Positions 37,900 to 47,336 of a stretch of DNA of 64,000 nucleotides are shown in pieces (positions within the stretch are counted from its first letter, which is position 1; each line of letters opens with the position of its first letter). The notes beneath the pieces are model-generated. The model made no database searches. It saw only the letters and a program-made list of their open reading frames with translations, and was not told the DNA's origin. The DNA lies in assembly GCF_021165935.1 (NCBI RefSeq), contig NZ_CP088953.1, positions 3,698,501 through 3,762,500 on the forward strand. The letters run 5' to 3'. Position numbers and translations under genes: made by a program. The DNA is from Microbulbifer elongatus (GTDB lineage: Bacteria > Pseudomonadota > Gammaproteobacteria > Pseudomonadales > Cellvibrionaceae).

Positions 37900-38355
37900 C
37901 GAACCGGCCCCTAAGATTTTCTATTGTTATGTGTCCTTGCCGGATTCCCCACCGCATTCGCTGCGCCCCAGAGGATTCCGGCTGGGCGCCTGTGACGCCT
38001 CTGCCAATATGTGAGAAATACTACAAGACAAATGACAGCGTTGTCATGCCTTTTTTCAAAAAAACCCCGAAGATTTCTCTCATTATATGCTGGATTTACG
38101 TGCCAAATGGTGAAAAAAACGTCAATACACCCCATGAAAGCCAGTTCTACCGGACACGAATGCCGAAAAAACAGCCACACCTTCTTCAGTACTTTTTAAT
38201 CTAACGGGCACACCGCCCTCCCCGGATATGTGGCACAGATCAACTTCGCTGCAATAAATCGGTCACACTTTTCTGCGATAAAGCGCGCGCCCGCGCCGGG
38301 TACTTACTAACGGCGCGCGTCTTTGGCAGGAACATCAGTAGTGACAGGGGGCAGA
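37900..38355. other. Divergent intergenic region nagK / PstS-OmpA gene
   Basis: 456 nt holding the nag operator (38031-38048) and presumably promoters in both directions. Apart from the operator nothing is recognisable; no Pho-box tandem CTGTCAT repeats were found. Confidence 0.5.
38031..38048. promoter_or_regulatory. LacI-family operator upstream of the nag operon
   Basis: AATGACAGCGTTGTCATG, matching the pgi and TonB receptor operators. On the minus strand it may overlap a promoter (ATGACA, 18-nt spacer, TAGTAT), which would suit repression. Confidence 0.82.
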
Positions 38356-39720
38356 ATGAAACGCGATCAATCGCGCCGGTGGACACATTTCGTACAGGGC
38401 TCTTCCACAGCACTACCGTGGCTGAGCCTGGCCACTGGCCTGTTGGTCAGCGGTCTCGCAAGTGCCGCCGACGACGACCGGGTTCTGTTTCGTCTGACCG
38501 GTTCCAATACGGTGGGGGCGGATCTGGCGCCGGCGCTGGTAAAAGGCTACCTGCAATCCCGCGGCGCAACGGCAATTCGTCAGCGCAGCGAAGGGGAGAA
38601 GCACTGGATTCACGCCGACCTCAACAGTGCCCCGGTGGTAGTCCCCATTATTGCGCTGGGCTCCAGCACCGGCTTTAAGGCCCTGGACAGCGATACCGCG
38701 GACATCGGCATGGCGTCACGGCGTATAAAAAGCAAGGAAGTCACTCTGCTATCGCGCTTCGGTGACTTCACCAGCCCAGAGGCAGAGCACGTCATCGGCC
38801 TCGATGCGCTGGTCATCACCGTGCACAAAGATAACCCCATCAACCGCCTTACGCTCACGCAACTGGCGCAGATCTACCGTGGTGAGATCCGCAACTGGTC
38901 CCAGCTCGGTGGAGCGGATCTGGCCATCCGTCCACTGCACCGGGATATCGAGTCCGGTACCCGCGCCACATTCGACAGCGAAGTGTTTGGTGGCAGCCGA
39001 CCGGCCAAGCCTTTCGTTTACGAGGTCTCCGGTAACCACGAGACCCGCGAACTGGTAGAGCGGAATCCCGCCGCGATCGGCTATCTGCCCTTTGCAGACT
39101 CCGAGGGCATGCACAAGGTTGCCATCAAGTCCGGTGATCTGGCGGCGGTGGTGCCCGACCGCGGCATTATTGCCACAGAGGACTTTCCGCTCACACGCCG
39201 ACTGTACCTGTACCGCAACCCCGGGCGTTACAACCCTCAGGTCGACGCTTTTTTGCACTTCGTGGAATCCCCTGCCGGACAGCAGATTGTGGAGAACGTC
39301 GGCTTTATCAACCTGACCCCGGTTGCTCTGCAAATGCCCCCCTATGCCAATGCACCCGATGGCTACCGAACCCTGATGGAAAACGGCTCGCGCCTGAGTA
39401 TCTCCTTTCGCTTTGCCGATGGCAGCGCGGATCTGGATAACCGGGCCCTACGCGACCTCCACCGGCTGCAGGCGTTTATGGCTCAGGAGGAAAACCGTGA
39501 CCTTTCCCTGACCCTGGTGGGGTTTTCCGATCGCAAATCCAACCAGAATATTTCCGACCTGATTTCGCGCTTCCGCGCGCTCAAGGTTCAGGGCGCGCTG
39601 TTGCGGGACCATAAAATGGGCGACAGCCAGATCATGGCGGTGGGTGCCTTTGCCCCACTCACCGTCGACAGTGAACAGGGACCGGTGAAAAACAGCCGCG
39701 TCGAAGTCTGGATCAATTGA
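38356..39720 (+). CDS. PstS-like phosphate-binding protein fused to an OmpA peptidoglycan-binding domain
   Basis: 454 residues from the ATG at 38356, chosen for AGGGGG just upstream. A signal peptide (MKRDQSRRWTHFVQGSSTAL..., cleavage near LASA) leads to a PstS-type periplasmic-binding domain (about 40-300; FRLTGSNTVGADLAPALV, DSDTADIGMASR, RDIESGTRATFDSEVF). An OmpA-like C-terminal domain follows (about 335-454; SISFRFADGSADLDNRALRDL and NSRVEVWIN). The combination suggests a phosphate or anion binder tethered to peptidoglycan. It has no pst permease genes beside it, so it is either a sensor/storage protein or feeds a distant transporter. Family calls are solid; function is inference. Confidence 0.88.
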   Translation: MKRDQSRRWTHFVQGSSTALPWLSLATGLLVSGLASAADDDRVLFRLTGSNTVGADLAPALVKGYLQSRGATAIRQRSEGEKHWIHADLNSAPVVVPIIALGSSTGFKALDSDTADIGMASRRIKSKEVTLLSRFGDFTSPEAEHVIGLDALVITVHKDNPINRLTLTQLAQIYRGEIRNWSQLGGADLAIRPLHRDIESGTRATFDSEVFGGSRPAKPFVYEVSGNHETRELVERNPAAIGYLPFADSEGMHKVAIKSGDLAAVVPDRGIIATEDFPLTRRLYLYRNPGRYNPQVDAFLHFVESPAGQQIVENVGFINLTPVALQMPPYANAPDGYRTLMENGSRLSISFRFADGSADLDNRALRDLHRLQAFMAQEENRDLSLTLVGFSDRKSNQNISDLISRFRALKVQGALLRDHKMGDSQIMAVGAFAPLTVDSEQGPVKNSRVEVWIN

Positions 39721-39789
39721 TCGGCCAGTCAGTAAAAGTAACGCGTAAAGAAACAGCGGTGGCGAGGCACAGCAACTATATTTAACGCC

Positions 39790-40659
39790 ATGACCACCGC
39801 AATTGTGCCGCAGCCCTCTCGCCTTTCCCCGCGCACGACCATCCTCCTGATGGCCGTGATCACCTTACTGTTTTCCGCCTGTTCCAGTGTCCGCCTCGCG
39901 TACGGCCACCTGGACTGGTGGATGGACCGCACACTCAATAACTACCTGGACCTGGGCGGAGCACAAAAGGACCTGCTACAACAGCGTGTGGATGAGTTCC
40001 ATCGCTGGCACCGCCAGACCCAGCTGCCCCGCTACGCCGACTATTTCGAAGCTCTGGCCGCCAAGGTGGACGACGCGGACACCACCCCGGCCCAGCTGGA
40101 TGCCATCGAGACCCAGGTGGATGCGTTCTGGCACGCTTCCATCACCATGCTAAGCGACCTGATGCTGCCGATCGTCACGCAGCTGAATGCCGAGCAGATC
40201 GACCAGCTCGCCGAGAACATCCGTAAAGAACGGGAGAAGTCCCTGAAGAAGTGGAACAAGGCGCAGCGCAAACGGGAAAAGGAATTCCGCAAGCAGGCCG
40301 AGCGCTGGCTTGGGGATTTGACCGATGCGCAGGAGTCGATGATTGACCGGCAGGTGGCCACCACCACGTTCAACCCCAAGCGTCGGGATGCCCAGCGGCA
40401 ACTGTGGGCAGAAACCTTTCTCGACATCCTGCGCAATAAACCCGACGGCTATGAAGCCCGGCTGCGCACCCTGTTGATCGACCCCCAAACCCTGTGGTCC
40501 GCCGACTACCGCAATATGCAGAATCAGCTGCGCACTCAGGCCAGAACCCTCGCCACGGAAATTCTCGAGAGCGCCACAGCGGAGCAACGGGCGCACCTGA
40601 AAAGCACATTGCTGGAATACGCCGCGGACTTTCGGCATCTGGCCACACAGAAACACTGA
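39790..40659 (+). CDS. DUF6279 family lipoprotein
   Basis: 289-residue lipoprotein of unknown function. The signal peptide ends in a lipobox (LLFSACSS); the mature start SSVRLAYGHLDWWMDRTLNNYLDL is diagnostic of DUF6279. The remainder is strongly helical and charged, with a coiled-coil-like basic stretch (REKSLKKWNKAQRKREKEF). It is 69 nt after the PstS-OmpA gene on the same strand. The family is common in gammaproteobacteria, but its role is unknown. Confidence 0.88.
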   Translation: MTTAIVPQPSRLSPRTTILLMAVITLLFSACSSVRLAYGHLDWWMDRTLNNYLDLGGAQKDLLQQRVDEFHRWHRQTQLPRYADYFEALAAKVDDADTTPAQLDAIETQVDAFWHASITMLSDLMLPIVTQLNAEQIDQLAENIRKEREKSLKKWNKAQRKREKEFRKQAERWLGDLTDAQESMIDRQVATTTFNPKRRDAQRQLWAETFLDILRNKPDGYEARLRTLLIDPQTLWSADYRNMQNQLRTQARTLATEILESATAEQRAHLKSTLLEYAADFRHLATQKH

Positions 40660-40898
40660 CTGATCGGTGCGTGAGCGCGACCGATTCGGCGCAACCGGTA
40701 CATTTTCCCCTTCGGTTTCAGTTGCAACAGTTTCCTGGCCACTTTTTCTACCGAAATTCCCTGTTTTTACCGGGTTTTCCAGCAAAAAAATGTCATAAAA
40801 CATGACGCAATCCGCCCTCTGCTGATAAGCTCCCGTCCCGGCAACTTTCAGAGGAAGTTGCCTGTCAAGAGTTGTCCATCAAGAGAAGAGGATTTTCC

Positions 40899-42176
40899 GT
40901 GCGTATCGAGACCGCCCAACGCGAACAGCTGCAACAGTGGGAAAAAGAACTGGATCAGCAATATCAGCGCATTTGTCAGCATAACCTGAGCCTGGACATC
41001 ACCCGCGGTAAACCGGCGGCGGACCAACTCTCTCTGTCCGATAGCCTCGACGGCATTCTGAATGGCGACTACCGTGCCCCGGATGGCACCGATACCCGCA
41101 ACTACGGTGGCCTGGAAGGTATTGCCGCCGCCCGCGAACTGGGCGCCGATATCCTGCAGGTTCCGTTTGACGAAGTCCTCGCCGGCGGCAACAGCTCCCT
41201 GACCCTGATGTACCACGCGGTACTGACCGGCTATCTGTTCGGCTTTGCCGGCAACCAGCCGTGGAAAGACATGCGCGCGCCCAAATTCCTGTGCCCGGTC
41301 CCCGGTTACGACCGTCATTTCTCCATCTGCGAGCAACTCGGCATCGCCATGGACACGGTCCCGATGACCGCTACCGGCCCGGACATGGACGTACTCGAAC
41401 AAAAAATCCGCGAAGACGATCAGGTGATTGGCCTGTGGTGTGTGCCCAAGTTCTCCAACCCCACCGGCGTCACCTACGATGCGGACACTGTCGACCGCCT
41501 GGCGCAGCTGGCGAAAATCGCCAACCCCGGATTCCGTATCTTCTGGGACAACGCCTACGCCATTCACGACCTCGACCACCAGGTAAAACTGCCGAATATC
41601 CGCGAAGCCGCCCTGGGTAATGAAACCGCAGACTCGGTTCTGCAGTTCGCCTCCACCTCCAAAGTGACCCATGCCGGCGCAGGCGTTGCCTTTGTCAGCG
41701 CAAGCCCCGCCAACCTGGCCTCCCTGAAGCAGCAGATGTCGGCCATGACCATCGGCCCGGACAAGGTCAACCAGCTGCGCCACGCGCGCCTGTTCCCGGA
41801 GCTGACCCAGCTGAAAGAACACATGCAAAAGCATGCAGAAATCCTGCGCCCGAAATTTGCCTGTGTGCTGGAGCACCTGGAGAAGAATTTTGCCGACACC
41901 GATCTGGGCGAATGGGAAAAACCTCAGGGCGGTTACTTCGTTTCCTTCAACACCCGCCCGGGCGTCGCCTCAGAGGTGATCCGGCTCTCCGCGGAAGCCG
42001 GGGTAAAACTCACCCCCGCCGGTGCCACCTTCCCTTACGGCAAGGACCCGGAGAACACCAATATCCGCATCGCACCGAGCTTCCCGCCTCTGGAAGAACT
42101 GGACACCGCCATGTCGGTGTTTGTACTGTGTGTGAAACTGGCGAGCGTGCGCAAAGCACTGGAACAAGCGGCCTGA
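40899..42176 (+). CDS. PLP-dependent aspartate aminotransferase, subgroup Ic-like
   Basis: 425-residue fold-type I aminotransferase (Aminotran_MocR-type family, the subgroup to which Corynebacterium AspT belongs). The start is GTG at 40899 with AGAGG 7 nt upstream; upstream codons are poorly conserved. Features: LSLDITRGKPAADQLSLSD (family N-terminus), GNSSLTLMYHAV, FSNPTGVTYD, DNAYAIHDL and the PLP lysine in FASTSKVTHAGAGVAF. Predicted to interconvert aspartate and oxaloacetate; other 2-oxoacid specificities are possible. It stands alone before pyrB, which uses aspartate but is convergent. Confidence 0.88.
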   Translation: MRIETAQREQLQQWEKELDQQYQRICQHNLSLDITRGKPAADQLSLSDSLDGILNGDYRAPDGTDTRNYGGLEGIAAARELGADILQVPFDEVLAGGNSSLTLMYHAVLTGYLFGFAGNQPWKDMRAPKFLCPVPGYDRHFSICEQLGIAMDTVPMTATGPDMDVLEQKIREDDQVIGLWCVPKFSNPTGVTYDADTVDRLAQLAKIANPGFRIFWDNAYAIHDLDHQVKLPNIREAALGNETADSVLQFASTSKVTHAGAGVAFVSASPANLASLKQQMSAMTIGPDKVNQLRHARLFPELTQLKEHMQKHAEILRPKFACVLEHLEKNFADTDLGEWEKPQGGYFVSFNTRPGVASEVIRLSAEAGVKLTPAGATFPYGKDPENTNIRIAPSFPPLEELDTAMSVFVLCVKLASVRKALEQAA

Positions 42177-42195
42177 TCTTTGCCGCAGTCCCAAA

Positions 42196-42225
42196 TAAAA
42201 AACCGGCAAAATTGCCGGTTTTTTT
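42196..42225. terminator. Bidirectional terminator between aminotransferase and pyrB
   Basis: An 8-bp stem AACCGGCA/TGCCGGTT with a 4-nt loop (42201-42220), flanked by an A-run and a T-run, in the gap between convergent genes. Confidence 0.9.
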
Positions 42226-42248
42226 ATGCCTGATGCTCTATACAAACA

Positions 42249-43265
42249 TCAAATCTGATTCCGCCGCGTCTGCCAGGTAATCGGCCGCGCGTACTGATCC
42301 ACCTTGTCTTCCACCCCCAGCAGCAGGGCAAACAGGGCCATACGCACCAGCAGTCCATTATCGGTCTGCCGGAAAATCGCCAGGCTGGGATGTTCGTTCA
42401 GATCGGAATCCAGCTCATTGGCCTCCGCGCGGGAATCTCGCGGCAGCGGATGCATGATGACCGTATTGGGTTCCGCGTGACGGGTGAAAATATCCCGATT
42501 CAGGCGGAAGCGACCACGGTAGCGGTCGGCATCCGCCTGGGAGGCAAAGCGCTCTTCCTGGATACGGGTGGAATAGACAATATCCACATGTTTGATCGAT
42601 GGCTCCAGCTGATCGGTCACAACCACCTGATGCCCGGCCTCGCGCAGCTTCTCGACCACTGAGTCCGGCATTGCCAGCTCCTGGGGTGACACCAGCACCA
42701 GCTGTACATTCTTGAACAGGCACAGCAGTTTGCACAGGGAGTGTACGGTGCGGCCGTGCTTGAGGTCGCCAATCATGGCAATGCGGAACTGGTCCAGAGA
42801 GCCGCCCTTCCCCTCCAGTTCCTTGCGGATGGTGTACAGGTCGAGCAGCGCCTGGGTGGGGTGCTCATTGGCACCGTCACCACCATTCACGATGGGTACC
42901 CGGCTGGCCGCCGCGAACTCGGCCACGGAGCCAGACTGTGGGTGGCGCATGCAGATAATATCGGAGTATCCGGACAGGACCCGCGCGGTATCGTACAGAG
43001 ATTCCCCTTTTGCCAGGGAGCTTGCGGACACGCCCACCGTCTCCCGCACGGTGCCCCCGAGCAGGTTGAAGGCACAGCCGAAACTTACCCGGGTGCGGGT
43101 GCTGGGCTCAAAAAACATGTTCCCGAGAATTGCGCCCTCGAGAACCCGGGTGACTTTTTCCCGGCGGGCGTACGGTACCATGGTGTCCGCCACGGCAAAA
43201 ATTCGGTCGATGTCACCCCGTTCAAACTGGCTGACGGAAAGGATGTTGGCACCGATAAAGTCCAT
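42249..43265 (-). CDS. pyrB: Aspartate carbamoyltransferase catalytic subunit
   Basis: Joins carbamoyl phosphate and aspartate in pyrimidine synthesis. It has 338 residues. Carbamoyl-phosphate loop FFEPSTRTRVSF, the ASSLAKGES (80s-loop) segment, HPTQALLDLYT and MHPLPR are intact. It is somewhat longer than the E. coli chain (extra C-terminal about 25 residues). No pyrI regulatory gene or pyrC-like pseudo-subunit adjoins it. It is followed by the shared terminator. Confidence 0.96.
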   Translation of the reverse strand: MDFIGANILSVSQFERGDIDRIFAVADTMVPYARREKVTRVLEGAILGNMFFEPSTRTRVSFGCAFNLLGGTVRETVGVSASSLAKGESLYDTARVLSGYSDIICMRHPQSGSVAEFAAASRVPIVNGGDGANEHPTQALLDLYTIRKELEGKGGSLDQFRIAMIGDLKHGRTVHSLCKLLCLFKNVQLVLVSPQELAMPDSVVEKLREAGHQVVVTDQLEPSIKHVDIVYSTRIQEERFASQADADRYRGRFRLNRDIFTRHAEPNTVIMHPLPRDSRAEANELDSDLNEHPSLAIFRQTDNGLLVRMALFALLLGVEDKVDQYARPITWQTRRNQI

Positions 43266-43380
43266 TGCTGCTCCACGTTAAGCACTGATCGCTACGAATA
43301 GCCCCTGCGACACGCCGGATCACCGGCGGCTGGGCGGCGGTATTCTACGCGGCGTTGCGCAAGGGGAACAGCCGCAAGTT

Positions 43381-43471
43381 GGTGGATGCGCAACGCTTAT
43401 CCACCCTACACAGTGGCTCGATACGTAGCGACCAGTAGGGCAGTAGGGTGGATAAGCGCAGCGCATCCACC
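43381..43471. repeat. Dispersed inverted-repeat element, copy 2
   Basis: Arms 43381-43409 and 43443-43471 are complementary except two positions, spacer 33 nt. The right arm is the same sequence as in copy 1 at 11955-11984. It lies between pyrB and sbcB, which are on the same strand. Confidence 0.88.
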
Positions 43472-43480
43472 AACCCCCGT

Positions 43481-44920
43481 TCAACCAAGCAACGCATCAC
43501 CCCAGGCTTCCAGTTGATCCAGCAGATCACTGCGCTCCGGAAACTCCTCCCGCAACCGCGCGATCTCCTCGAAATACGATTCCATAGTGATGCTCGCCCC
43601 GAAGGCCGGATCCGTCAGCCGCTGGTAACGCCACTCTTCCCAGCGCTCCTGCTCTTCTTCATTCAGGGTGTCCGGGAAGTTTCTGGCCCGCAGGCGAAAG
43701 AGTAGCTCCGACAGGCGCGAATCGGAAAACGGTGTCTGCCCCGCCAGTGCGGCCGGGCCCCGGCTGGCCAGGGCATTGTGCAACTGCCGGCACAGGTCGC
43801 GGTCGGCGTCGTTCAGAAAACCATCGTACAGCCGCGCTTCCACATCCCTGGCCGGGAACTCCCCATCGAGGAATACCTGATGCAGCTTTTCCGTCAGGTC
43901 CATCCCCTGCAGAGTCTGCCAGTTGGCTTCGCAGGCGGCCTTGTCGATCTGCAGGTCTGCGGCGCGCTGATCGGAAAGCATATTCGCCGGCGCCAGTACC
44001 GGGCAGCGGTTCATATGAATCAGTTTCAGCCCCGCCGGCAGCTCCCCTTCCCCCAGCTTGTCGCGGGCGGTATAGAGACGCTCGCGCAGAGCATCCGGGT
44101 CCAGCTCGAGTATCGGCTGCGGGTCCATGGCCAGGTTGGCGCAGATCACGGCATTGCGATTGACCGGGTGCATGGCCAGAGGCAACACATAGGTCAGGTG
44201 GCCATGGACCGCAGGCACCTTGCCGGAAATATGCAGCAATGGTTTGCGCTCTCGCGGATTCAGGATCTTTGCCACTTCCTGCTTGCGACGCAGCCTGTAG
44301 ACATAGTCATACAGCTTGGGCTGCTGTTGCCGGATCAGGCGCGCCATATCAATGGTGGCGCGTACATCGGAAAGGGCATCGTGGGCGCCTTCGTGACTGA
44401 TGCCATTGGCCGCAGTCAGCTCTTCCAGGCGGAAGGAAGGTACCGGTAAACCATCTGCAACTTCCCGCTGTGGCCATTCGATCCCTTCCGGGCGCAGCGC
44501 GTAGGTCAGCCGCACCATGTCGATGATGTCCCAGCGGCTGTTGCCGGACTTCCACTCGCGCTCGTAGGGGTCCAGCAGGTTGCGATAGAGGGTGTGACGA
44601 GTGACCTCATCATCGAAGCGCAGGCTGTTGTAACCCACACCGCAGGTCCCCGGCGCTCCCAGCTCACCGAGAATCCGCTGAATGAATTCGATCTCCGGCA
44701 GGCCGTCCGCGAACGCCTTCTGCGGGGCTAATCCGGTCACCAGTGCCGCCATCGGCTGCGGCAGACAGTCGCTGGCGGGCCTGGCATAGATCATCAACGG
44801 GTCACCGACCTCGTTGAGGTCTTCGTCGGTACGAATACCGGCAAACTGGGAGGGCTTGTCTGCCCCCGGGTCGACACCCCAGGTTTCATAATCGTGCCAA
44901 TACAAGGTTGTCCCAGACAA
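43481..44920 (-). CDS. sbcB: Exodeoxyribonuclease I
   Basis: 3'-5' single-strand DNA exonuclease for mismatch repair and recombination. About 479 residues from a TTG start at 44918-44920 (GAGGGG about 7 nt upstream), which places the DEDDh motif YWHDYETWG near the N-terminus as in E. coli; no ATG exists there, and longer readings (GTG at 45022) add unrelated sequence. DDEVTR, NSRWDIIDMVRLTYALRPEGI, AHDALSDV, the SH3-like and helical C-terminal domains (RNAVICANLA, AQLYDGF-like ARLYDGFLNDADR) are visible. Confidence 0.93.
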   Translation of the reverse strand: MSGTTLYWHDYETWGVDPGADKPSQFAGIRTDEDLNEVGDPLMIYARPASDCLPQPMAALVTGLAPQKAFADGLPEIEFIQRILGELGAPGTCGVGYNSLRFDDEVTRHTLYRNLLDPYEREWKSGNSRWDIIDMVRLTYALRPEGIEWPQREVADGLPVPSFRLEELTAANGISHEGAHDALSDVRATIDMARLIRQQQPKLYDYVYRLRRKQEVAKILNPRERKPLLHISGKVPAVHGHLTYVLPLAMHPVNRNAVICANLAMDPQPILELDPDALRERLYTARDKLGEGELPAGLKLIHMNRCPVLAPANMLSDQRAADLQIDKAACEANWQTLQGMDLTEKLHQVFLDGEFPARDVEARLYDGFLNDADRDLCRQLHNALASRGPAALAGQTPFSDSRLSELLFRLRARNFPDTLNEEEQERWEEWRYQRLTDPAFGASITMESYFEEIARLREEFPERSDLLDQLEAWGDALLG

Positions 44921-45093
44921 AGCGCTTCCCCTCTTCTCATTTTCCTGTCTGCAGGTGACTGCACGCACTGCGCGCCATGGTAACCCACCGGGCAATTGTC
45001 GCGCAGGTTGCAATGCCCTCACCGCCCATTAAAATCCCGCGTTCTTCGATATACTCGCATTTTCAAGAACCGCCACGGGATAACGCCCCCCTT

Positions 45094-46830
45094 ATGAATA
45101 TTCGCCAGCAGCTCAACGACATTTTCCAGACCGCCATGACCGCCGCGGGTATTCCCGCCGAGTGCAGCCCGGCGGTGGCGCCAGCCAAAAAAGCGGGCTT
45201 TGGTGATTACCAGGCCAATGGCGCCATGGCGGCGGCCAAGAAAGTGGGGACCAATCCCCGCGAGCTGGCGGCAAAAATCATCGAGAACCTGGGCGAACAG
45301 CCCATGATCGAGAAAGTGGAAGTGGCCGGCCCCGGCTTTATCAATATCCACCTGAGCGAATCCTGGCTGGCGGACACCCTCGCCGCTGCCCGTGCAGATG
45401 AGCGCCTGAACATCCGCAAGGCAGGCGAACCGCAAACCGCGGTTCTGGACTACTCCCACCCCAACCTCGCCAAAGAAATGCACGTGGGCCACCTGCGCAC
45501 CACCATTATCGGCGATGCGCTGGCGCGTCTGCTGGAGTTTCAGGGCCACACGGTTATCCGCCAGAACCATATGGGCGACTGGGGCACCCAGTTCGGCATG
45601 CTGCTGGCACACCTGGCCGACAAAATGGAAAACCAGGACGCCGAGGTGGCACTGAAAGACCTGGAGGTCTTCTACCGCGAAGCCAAAGTCCGCTTTGATG
45701 AAGAGGACGGCTTTGCCGATCGGGCGCGGGAATACGTGGTGAAACTGCAGGGCGGCGACGAAGACTGCCTGAAACTGTGGCAGCGCTTTATCGACATCTC
45801 CATCAGCCACGCGGAAGAGATTTACGAGAAGCTCGGGGTTACCCTGCAGCGCTCCGATGTGTATGCGGAGAGCCAGTACAACGACGACCTGCCGGTACTG
45901 GTAAAAGACCTGGTGGACCGCGGTATCGCGGTGCAAGACCAGGGAGCCATTGTCGCCTTCCTGCCGGAAATGGCGGACAAGGAAGGCAACCCCAGCGTGG
46001 TGATTATTCGGAAGAAGGGCGGTGGATACCTCTATGCCACCACCGACCTGGCTGCCATCCGCTACCGTGCCAACGTATTGAACGCCGACCGTATTCTATA
46101 CGTGGTTGACGCACGCCAGACCCTGCACCTGCAGCAGGCCTTCACCGTCGCGCGCAAGGCCGGCTATATCGCCGACAGCCAGACGCTGGAGCATTGCGCC
46201 TTCGGCACCATGATGGGTGATGACGGCAAGCCGTTTAAAACCCGCACCGGTGGCACCGTGAAACTGGCCGAGCTGCTGGACGAAGCGGTGGAGCGCGCCA
46301 CCGCACTGGTCGCCGGCAAGAACCCGGAACTGAGCGCGGAAGAACGGAGCGAAATCGGCCGCGTGGTGGGCATCGGGGCGGTGAAATACGCCGACCTCAG
46401 TAAAACCCGCACCAACGACTACGTGTTCAACTGGGACGCCATGCTGGCCTTCGAGGGCAACACCGCACCCTACCTCCAGTACGCCTACACCCGTGTGCGC
46501 AGCATCTTCCGCCGCGCAGGCGTGGAACCGTCTGATTTACAGGGCGATATCCGTCTCGGCACCGACGCAGAACGCGCGCTGGCGATCAAGCTGAACCAGT
46601 TCGGTGAAGTGCTGGATCAGGTTGCCAAAGACACCTTCCCACACGTGCTGTGTACCTACCTGTACGAACTGGCGAGCGCCTACATGGGCTTCTATGAAGC
46701 CTGCCCGGTACTGAAAGACGGTGTTAGTGAGGAAGAGAAGGTAAGCCGTCTGCAGCTGTGCGACCTGGTAGCACGCACCCTGTCTACCGGCCTGAACCTG
46801 CTGGGTATCGAAACCCTGGAGAAGATGTAA
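45094..46830 (+). CDS. argS: Arginyl-tRNA synthetase
   Basis: Class I synthetase charging tRNA-Arg. 578 residues from the ATG at 45094 (E. coli: 577), with the N-terminal tRNA D-loop recognition domain ([15 protein letters not shown]), the class I HVGH motif in [32 protein letters not shown], and [17 protein letters not shown] in place of a canonical KMSKS. The C-terminal anticodon domain follows. Upstream in-frame codons are not conserved. It is convergent with the small DUF2007 gene, 12 nt apart. Confidence 0.97.
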   Translation: MNIRQQLNDIFQTAMTAAGIPAECSPAVAPAKKAGFGDYQANGAMAAAKKVGTNPRELAAKIIENLGEQPMIEKVEVAGPGFINIHLSESWLADTLAAARADERLNIRKAGEPQTAVLDYSHPNLAKEMHVGHLRTTIIGDALARLLEFQGHTVIRQNHMGDWGTQFGMLLAHLADKMENQDAEVALKDLEVFYREAKVRFDEEDGFADRAREYVVKLQGGDEDCLKLWQRFIDISISHAEEIYEKLGVTLQRSDVYAESQYNDDLPVLVKDLVDRGIAVQDQGAIVAFLPEMADKEGNPSVVIIRKKGGGYLYATTDLAAIRYRANVLNADRILYVVDARQTLHLQQAFTVARKAGYIADSQTLEHCAFGTMMGDDGKPFKTRTGGTVKLAELLDEAVERATALVAGKNPELSAEERSEIGRVVGIGAVKYADLSKTRTNDYVFNWDAMLAFEGNTAPYLQYAYTRVRSIFRRAGVEPSDLQGDIRLGTDAERALAIKLNQFGEVLDQVAKDTFPHVLCTYLYELASAYMGFYEACPVLKDGVSEEEKVSRLQLCDLVARTLSTGLNLLGIETLEKM

Positions 46831-46842
46831 AACCCGAGTGTG

Positions 46843-47100
46843 TCAGGCGCTTTCGCGGGAGAGTGCCTGCTGCAAAAGCTGCTGGGCGCTGGCCAGATCT
46901 GCATCGCGGATCAGCCAGAGCTCGGATTGCCAGTCCAGCTGTTCCTGCGGGCTGTGATCTTTCCCCGCCCCTTCTTCCCCCCCCATGGCAGGCTCCACTC
47001 GGGTTTGTTGCGTCAGTACCGGGTAACCGGCAGATTGCAGAAGATTGCGTAGATAGCTGCTGAGAAGCTGGTCGTCGGTGGTGTAGATTTTGCTCGCCAT
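46843..47100 (-). CDS. Small DUF2007 family protein
   Basis: 85-residue cytoplasmic protein. The pattern IYTTDDQLLSSYLRNLLQSAGYPVLTQQ followed by ELWLIRDADLASAQQLLQQAL matches the DUF2007 (PII-fold-like putative signal-transducing) family. The middle (residues 38-55) is a variable charged loop. No partner gene is adjacent; it is convergent with argS. Confidence 0.8.
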   Translation of the reverse strand: MASKIYTTDDQLLSSYLRNLLQSAGYPVLTQQTRVEPAMGGEEGAGKDHSPQEQLDWQSELWLIRDADLASAQQLLQQALSRESA

Positions 47101-47336
47101 AGTGCGGACTGGTTAACCCTGCAGACCCTGAATACCGGGCTTGTGGCTCGGTGCCAGGTCGAACATCCGTTGTGAAAAAGTATTCCGCCGTTCCAACACT
47201 CTGGGGGTACATCCGCGTGGAAAAACGGATCGGGATAAATTAAAGATAGACCAGTCAGACAAACGCCGCTGCCTTATCGCGAAAGAAATTCGCGGCAGTC
47301 AGGACCGGACGACGCGCGGCCGCACACCGTGTAGTG

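Noticed and set aside
38031..38048. Operator read as a Pho box for the PstS-OmpA gene
   Set aside because: It lacks the tandem CTGTCAT arrangement with 4-nt spacing and matches the LacI-type palindromes instead.
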